Origin: Bacillota bacterium
GTDB lineage: Bacteria > Bacillota_A > Clostridia > Lachnospirales > Lachnospiraceae
DNA length: 64,000 nt
Direction of reading: 5' to 3'
Assembly: GCA_023407175.1 (NCBI GenBank)
Contig: JAEYMU010000056.1
Coordinates: 310,001 to 374,000, forward strand
This document shows positions 59,726-64,000 of the stretch, in pieces (the first letter of the stretch is position 1; each line of letters starts with the position of its first letter). The notes beneath the pieces are model-generated. The model was not told where the DNA came from. It searched no databases and worked only from the letters and a program-made list of their open reading frames with translations. The translations under genes and the position numbers were made by a program.

Positions 59726-60772
59726 TCAATTCTTCAGTTTGGGATCGAAAGCATCACGCAACCCATCCCCCAGCAGATTAAAGCTAAGAATAATAAGGCT
59801 GATCAGCAGGGAGGGTGCAAACAAAAGGTAGGGATAGGTATTGAGTCCATTAATCGCATCGCTTGCCAGACTGCCAAGGGACGGCAGCGGAACCGCCACA
59901 CCCAACCCCAGAAAGCTTAGAAAGCTTTCCGTAAAAATGGAGGAGGGAATTTGCAGCGTGGTTGTTACGATCAGGGTTCCGATGCAGTTGGTAAGCAAAT
60001 GCTTTCTGATGATTCTGGCATTGGAGGCCCCCAGTGCCTTAGCTGCCGTGACATATTCACTTTCCTTCAGCATAAGTACCTGGCTTCGTACCATACGTGC
60101 CATCCCGACCCAATATAGAAGTGCGAACACAACGAAAATACTAATTAAATTCACTCCGACTGTCTGTATCCACTGAAAGCCAGGAAGCTCTGCCAGGGTA
60201 TTCAGCGGACTCTTCAGCGCAAAGGATAATAAAACTATTAACAGAATATCAGGAACAGTATAGATAACATCCACAATTCTCATCATAATCAGGTCTGTCT
60301 TGCCGCCAAAGAAGGCTGCCACCGCACCATATACCGAGCCGATCACCAGAATGATTGCAGTTGCAATCAGACCGACCAGCAAGGATATCCTGCTTCCCAT
60401 CATAACTCGGATTGCATAATCACGTCCCAGCTTGTCCGTACCCAGGATATGGGGAAATACCTTTTCCCCGGAATCTATACGTGCTGTTTCCGTAGCAGAA
60501 TAAGCCATAGGTCTTAAGTTTTCCGAGCCCCTTATCTGGGTTTTATAAGAATACGGATAAAAAACCGGAACAACAAAAGACAAAAGCATAATCAGAATGA
60601 TTACTACCAGGCTTACCATCGCTACCTTATTCCTTCGTAAACGCCGCAGTCCATCCTGCCAGAAGCCGACACTTTCTCTCATGGCGACCAGATTTTCCTT
60701 CTCCTCCTGTGTGGCCGGAAGGAAATCCTCGGGATTCCATTTTTTTTGTAATGATATCGGATTATATTTCAT
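59726..60772 (-). CDS. oppC: Oligopeptide ABC transporter permease OppC
   Basis: A 348-residue inner-membrane permease with the usual long N-terminal part (helix at about 50-72) and five further helices. The BPD-transport coupling loop reads EYVTAAKALGASNARIIRKHLLTN. GTDKLGRDYAIRVMMGSRISL is an OppC/DppC mark. The ribosome-binding site is weak and the gap from oppB is 131 bp, so its translation may be set separately. Confidence 0.92.
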   Translation of the reverse strand: MKYNPISLQKKWNPEDFLPATQEEKENLVAMRESVGFWQDGLRRLRRNKVAMVSLVVIILIMLLSFVVPVFYPYSYKTQIRGSENLRPMAYSATETARIDSGEKVFPHILGTDKLGRDYAIRVMMGSRISLLVGLIATAIILVIGSVYGAVAAFFGGKTDLIMMRIVDVIYTVPDILLIVLLSFALKSPLNTLAELPGFQWIQTVGVNLISIFVVFALLYWVGMARMVRSQVLMLKESEYVTAAKALGASNARIIRKHLLTNCIGTLIVTTTLQIPSSIFTESFLSFLGLGVAVPLPSLGSLASDAINGLNTYPYLLFAPSLLISLIILSFNLLGDGLRDAFDPKLKN

Positions 60773-60790
60773 GCTTTATGCCCATTTGAA

Positions 60791-60835
60791 GCAGCATATC
60801 CGCTTTATTCAAAAATATGTCGCAGATATGCCTGC
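60791..60835 (-). other. Intercistronic hairpin between oppB and oppC
   Basis: Arms 60791-60803 and 60822-60835 (GCAG...CATATC...GC) pair over about 13 bases with one bulge and an 18-base loop. It is just upstream of the oppC start and has no T-run. Confidence 0.45.
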
Positions 60836-60903
60836 TATCCCTTCCCTTAAATTCCTTCATTCATTATTTTTATCATTCCGGTGCTTTTCTAACCCTTCAG
60901 ATA

Positions 60904-61821
60904 TTATCTCAATTTAATTCTGGGATCGACAATTTTATAAACAATATCAACAATTACATTCATAAATACCATCAGAGTCGCAAGGAAAATTGTCGTTCCC
61001 ATAATAACGGTATAATCACGGTTGGTGATTGATCCGATAAATTCTCCGCCAAGTCCCGGAATTGTAAAAATTTTCTCCACAATAAAGCTTCCGGTCAGAG
61101 TATATGCTGTCAAAGGTCCAAGATAAGTAATCACCGGAAGTACCGCATTACGAAGGGCATGCTTGAACAAGGAGATAAACAGGGATAAACCTTTGGCTTT
61201 TGCTGTTCGTATATAATCCTGTCCCAGCACATCCAGTAAGGAGGACCTCATCAAACGCATAATATAGGCGGTCGGATAAAAGGACAGCGAGATCACCGGC
61301 ATAATATAATGCTTCCAGGAGGTTAGTCCAAAGGTTGGCAGCAGCTTTAAATGTACACCGAAAAAATACATAAGCAGGGTACAGATTACAAAGCTGGGTA
61401 CGGCAATACCGCAGGTGGATATGACATTGATAAGGCTGTCCAGAGCCTTCCCCCTGTGCAGAGCCGCGAGACACCCCAAAGGAATACCAATCAGCAGGGA
61501 GATTAATATAGAGCAGCCGCCCACCTTTGCTGATACAGGAAATTTGCTGAATATGATTGAGGAAACGGTACGTCCCCTCTGCTTCAGGCTGTCACCGAAA
61601 TCACCCTTCATGGCATCCGTCATATAGGTGATATACTGTTGATACAGAGGCTTATCCAAGCCGTATTTTGCCTCCAGGGCCGCCTGGGCTGTCGGACTGA
61701 TCGCCTTCTCCGAAAGAAAAGGTCCTCCCGGAACCATATTCATCAGAAAAAAGGTAATCGTAGCTACGGCAAATATCGTAATGACTGCCAATAATAATCG
61801 TTTTGTTATATACTTAATCAT
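60904..61821 (-). CDS. oppB: Oligopeptide ABC transporter permease OppB
   Basis: A 305-residue permease with six helices. The coupling loop is DYIRTAKAKGLSLFISLFKHALRN, and GSFIVEKIFTIPGLG is the family signature. The start at 61821 follows AAAGGAGCAGACCG. It is the first gene of the operon, about 90 bp after a consensus promoter. Confidence 0.93.
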   Translation of the reverse strand: MIKYITKRLLLAVITIFAVATITFFLMNMVPGGPFLSEKAISPTAQAALEAKYGLDKPLYQQYITYMTDAMKGDFGDSLKQRGRTVSSIIFSKFPVSAKVGGCSILISLLIGIPLGCLAALHRGKALDSLINVISTCGIAVPSFVICTLLMYFFGVHLKLLPTFGLTSWKHYIMPVISLSFYPTAYIMRLMRSSLLDVLGQDYIRTAKAKGLSLFISLFKHALRNAVLPVITYLGPLTAYTLTGSFIVEKIFTIPGLGGEFIGSITNRDYTVIMGTTIFLATLMVFMNVIVDIVYKIVDPRIKLR

Positions 61822-61917
61822 CGGTCTGCTCCTTTGAACCAGCAAATTGTTCGACACTTTATGTTTCTTTTTTATGAATATTTAGAATTTTTTTTATTTT
61901 ATACACTAATACAACAT

Positions 61918-61946
61918 ATTTTATAGTTAATCGACAAAGGTGTCAA
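61918..61946 (-). promoter_or_regulatory. Sigma-A promoter of the opp operon
   Basis: On the minus strand a perfect TTGACA (61941-61946) and TAAAAT (61918-61923) with a 17-bp spacer. The expected start of transcription is near 61911. Confidence 0.8.
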
Positions 61947-62014
61947 AGGTAATTGGTGTTAATTGATACTTTATTTGCCATTGAAAATGTCACAAATTGT
62001 TTTCCAAAAGAAAA

Positions 62015-62050
62015 AGGTGTACCTGAAATCATTAAGATTTTGATACACCT
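62015..62050 (-). terminator. Minus-strand terminator with no gene before it
   Basis: AGGTGTA/TACACCT (62015-62021, 62044-62050) with an inner AAATC/GATTT stem; on the minus strand it is followed by TTTTTCTTTT. It lies upstream of the opp promoter. The nearest minus-strand gene upstream ends at 62878 and already has its own hairpin. Confidence 0.6.
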
Positions 62051-62166
62051 GATAAGGTTCTTACGTAAGGTTTTTATAACTATCCTGCATTTTCCCCCTC
62101 GGGGCGGAACTTCTGCTGCTGCATGCATATAATGGGTATAGAATAATATATATCTTAGAGGTATTT

Positions 62167-62763
62167 ATGGATTTTAATGGTTCCGCCCCTCCGGGTATGA
62201 TATCGCAAAACAGAAATATCCTGCGTATTGATAATGCCTTAATCGAAGAAGTAAATGCAAATAATCGCAGTACTGGCTATGTGCTGATCTCCTACGAGGC
62301 TGAAGGCCCTAATAACATGCTTCTTAGCAATCTCCTCCGGTTGAATGTGGGAAAACATACGATGATTACCAACGAAATAGGGGAATATATCCTACTGAAT
62401 AATCTAAGAAAGGGGATGCGGGTGGATGTTACCTTCTCCGCCGCCATGACAAGAAGCATTCCTCCTCAGACCAGAGCCTTCCAGATCAGCGTACGGGCTC
62501 CCGAACTCCCCATTAATGTTAAGATGGACCGAATAGTAGATATCGATGTCTATAATGGTTTTCTGACCACAGGAAACCCCAATGACATCTACGATCAGAT
62601 GAGGTTTACCATCTCCGATTCCACGCTTCTCCTAGATCAAAACGGTAACCAGATTTCCATCTGGGCCTTCCGGCCCGGACAGATGGTCCGGGTAGAGCAT
62701 GCCGCCTTTCAGACGATGAGTATCCCGCCCCAGAGTCCCGCCTATCGTATTCAGCTTATATAA
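62167..62763 (+). CDS. Unknown protein made of two tandem repeats
   Basis: A 198-residue soluble protein without signal peptide, of a family I cannot name. It has two copies of a beta-rich unit (about 17-110 and 115-198), each ending in the same pattern: GMRVDVTFSAAMTRSIPPQTRAFQI and GQMVRVEHAAFQTMSIPPQSPAYRI, with the shared core SIPPQ(T/S)xA(F/Y)xI. The middle strands LLxLNxG and ILLNNL-type segments also align. The ribosome-binding site is TTAGAGG. Single-gene unit, ended by a large hairpin. Confidence 0.75.
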   Translation: MDFNGSAPPGMISQNRNILRIDNALIEEVNANNRSTGYVLISYEAEGPNNMLLSNLLRLNVGKHTMITNEIGEYILLNNLRKGMRVDVTFSAAMTRSIPPQTRAFQISVRAPELPINVKMDRIVDIDVYNGFLTTGNPNDIYDQMRFTISDSTLLLDQNGNQISIWAFRPGQMVRVEHAAFQTMSIPPQSPAYRIQLI

Positions 62764-62796
62764 AAATGAAAAACGACATAGTGTAATTATAATTTT

Positions 62797-62870
62797 CTTC
62801 AGGTGCCATAGGTCAGATTTATACTGGCGCTACCCTGCACAGGGTAGCACTGGACTTATGGCACCTGAAG
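62797..62870. terminator. Large bidirectional terminator with nested hairpin
   Basis: Outer arms CTTCAGGTGCCATA... (62797-62815) and ...TATGGCACCTGAAG (62850-62870) pair over about 20 bases with a mismatch and a bulge. An inner hairpin GCTACCCT/AGGGTAGC (62829-62836, 62841-62848) lies in the loop. It separates two convergent genes. Confidence 0.7.
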
Positions 62871-62877
62871 CATTGAA

Positions 62878-64000
62878 TTATATTTTCATAGAAAAGACCG
62901 CGGAAAACCCGCTGTAAACCTTCTGCTTTCCTACCAGCCTATAGGCCCTGACCTTATAATAATAGGTTCGGCCCTTTGTCAAACCATAGTTCATATAATG
63001 CAGGGAGGTGGTTGTCTTAACCAGCTGAGGGGTGGTGGTTACATTCGAATAACGGTAAATCTCATAACCGCTGGCTCCCTTTACCTGATTCCAGGTAAAA
63101 TTAATCATATTAGAGCTTAATTTCACCAGCTTTACATTATCAGGAACGGGCGGCACCGGCTTCACACTTAACTTTGCAGTGTAGCTGCTGTATACCTTCT
63201 GGCTTCCCTGATAGCAGTAGCATCTGACCTTATAATAATAGGTCTTACCGGCAGTTAATCCGGTATCAGTAAAGCTATTTGTTTTTATATCCGCAATCCG
63301 TTCATAGGTTCCTGATAAAGAGGTTGCCCGGTATACCCGGTAGCGTTCGGCTCCGCTTACCTTCCCCCATGAAATCTTGACACTGTTATACCCTGCTGAG
63401 GCTACCTTGAAGGAGGCAGGAACCGAAAGCTTTACATTAACCTTACAGGTCGATGTTTTATTGCCTCCGGCAGTTGCTGTAATTGTTGCCGTTCCCGTTC
63501 CATTCGGCTTTAGCTTTCCATTCGAATCCACACTTACAACGGCTTCATCGCTGCTCACCCAGATAATTGTCTTATCATCTGCTACAACTGCAGGATTAAA
63601 GGTAGCCTCCAGTGTATCGCTGCCGCCCATATAAAGGGTAAGACTTGTCTTATTCAACTTGATGCTCTTGATATCCGTGTCCACCGTAACCCGGCAGGAA
63701 GCCGAATAGGCCCCGCTCTTGACGGTAATTGTTGCTTCACCTCTCTTTAATGCAGTTATGCGGCCTTCCGAATATATGGCCACCGATTCATCGGAGGAGG
63801 TTATGCGCAAATTTTCCGTTGCATTCTCCGGCAGCGCCACGAGTGACAGAGCCTGTGATTGTCCGGCAGTTAAGGAAAGCTTCGTCGGTGTAAGAGACAG
63901 CGATTCGACCGCAATTTGTACTGTTACGGGAATATTACACGAAAAAGCTCCCACGGTTGCGGTTATCTTTGTGCTTCCCGAGCTAACCGCTGTAATCACT
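62878..64000 (-). CDS. BIG2 Ig-like and fibronectin-III domain surface protein (5' part outside window)
   Basis: The C-terminal 374 residues or so of a larger secreted protein. From the window edge: part of one BIG2 domain, two further BIG2 domains (SITVAxxG-type ends, with VESLSLTPTKLSLTAGQ and IKSIKLNKTSLTLYMGG), then two fibronectin type III domains with SVKISWGKVSGAERYRVYR and MINFTWNQVKGASGYEIYR and the matching TYYYKVRxY strands. The protein ends without an anchor. This BIG2-FN3 order is common in secreted clostridial cell-surface or glycan-active proteins; any catalytic domain would lie beyond the window. Start not visible. Confidence 0.85.
   Translation of the reverse strand, partial: VITAVSSGSTKITATVGAFSCNIPVTVQIAVESLSLTPTKLSLTAGQSQALSLVALPENATENLRITSSDESVAIYSEGRITALKRGEATITVKSGAYSASCRVTVDTDIKSIKLNKTSLTLYMGGSDTLEATFNPAVVADDKTIIWVSSDEAVVSVDSNGKLKPNGTGTATITATAGGNKTSTCKVNVKLSVPASFKVASAGYNSVKISWGKVSGAERYRVYRATSLSGTYERIADIKTNSFTDTGLTAGKTYYYKVRCYCYQGSQKVYSSYTAKLSVKPVPPVPDNVKLVKLSSNMINFTWNQVKGASGYEIYRYSNVTTTPQLVKTTTSLHYMNYGLTKGRTYYYKVRAYRLVGKQKVYSGFSAVFSMKI

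Noticed and set aside
61943..62128. 61-codon minus-strand frame upstream of oppB
   Set aside because: It runs through a terminator hairpin and into the opp promoter; no ribosome-binding site.

Overview
The window looks like a chromosomal segment of an anaerobic, spore-forming, low-to-mid GC Firmicute, most like a Lachnospiraceae/Clostridium-type bacterium. The signs are AGGAGG-type ribosome-binding sites, frequent TTG/GTG starts, a PdaA-type spore-cortex deacetylase, a SPOCS/CsxC-like spore protein, rubrerythrin plus desulfoferrodoxin, clostridial ethanolamine ammonia-lyase genes and many secreted Ig-like (BIG2) proteins. No rRNA, tRNA, CRISPR array or prophage was seen. The organism is inferred from gene content only.

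Layout. 1-2.8 kb: two-component pair, HD-GYP response regulator (running off the left edge) and its histidine kinase. 3.1-8.5 kb: five-gene cell-wall cluster of alpha/beta hydrolase, membrane-anchored MurF-like ligase, D-Ala-D-X ligase, VanX-like dipeptidase and an unknown membrane protein. 8.6 kb: a 163-bp MITE-like element with an 8-bp target duplication. 8.8-12.6 kb: HtrA-like protease, ECF sigma factor and DUF4179 anti-sigma, plus a secreted unknown. 13.1-13.9 kb: decayed ISAs1-family transposase. 14-19.4 kb: BIG2 protein, GGDEF-EAL protein, an isoprenoid-synthase-like enzyme and a spore-coat-type protein. 19.5-30 kb (minus strand): a sulfur-amino-acid PLP enzyme, then a seven-gene run of translation GTPase fused to a Rae1/YacP NYN nuclease, YtcJ-like amidohydrolase, eutA, eutB, eutC, Cys-rich small protein and pdaA, closed by one intrinsic terminator.

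30-40.6 kb: SEDS (RodA/FtsW) protein and glycerol-1-phosphate dehydrogenase on the plus strand. These converge on an overlapping minus-strand operon of ICMT-like methyltransferase, GH3-family adenylating enzyme and a 7TM-GAF-GGDEF-HD-GYP protein. A C39-like peptidase, a Ca2+/H+ antiporter, a small Cys-rich protein and a LuxR-type regulator follow. 40.8-45.3 kb: DMT exporter, AraC regulator and a three-gene ABC-2 exporter. 45.3-53 kb: secreted GH18-like/leucine-rich-repeat protein, an unknown ISOCOT-like protein, flotillin with its NfeD partner, and an L,D-transpeptidase. 52.9-55.7 kb: desulfoferrodoxin, rubrerythrin and a Cache-GGDEF protein. 55.9-61.8 kb: oppBCDFA peptide importer with a clear promoter. 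62-64 kb: a two-repeat unknown protein and a BIG2/FN3 protein running off the right edge.

Themes are envelope building and remodelling (MurF/Ddl/VanX, SEDS, L,D-transpeptidase, PdaA, flotillin, BIG2/LRR surface proteins), cyclic-di-GMP signalling (four proteins) and oxygen defence. The features most worth following up are the GTPase-NYN fusion heading the ethanolamine run, the membrane-tethered MurF cluster, the ICMT/GH3/HD-GYP operon and the isoprenoid-synthase-like orphan.
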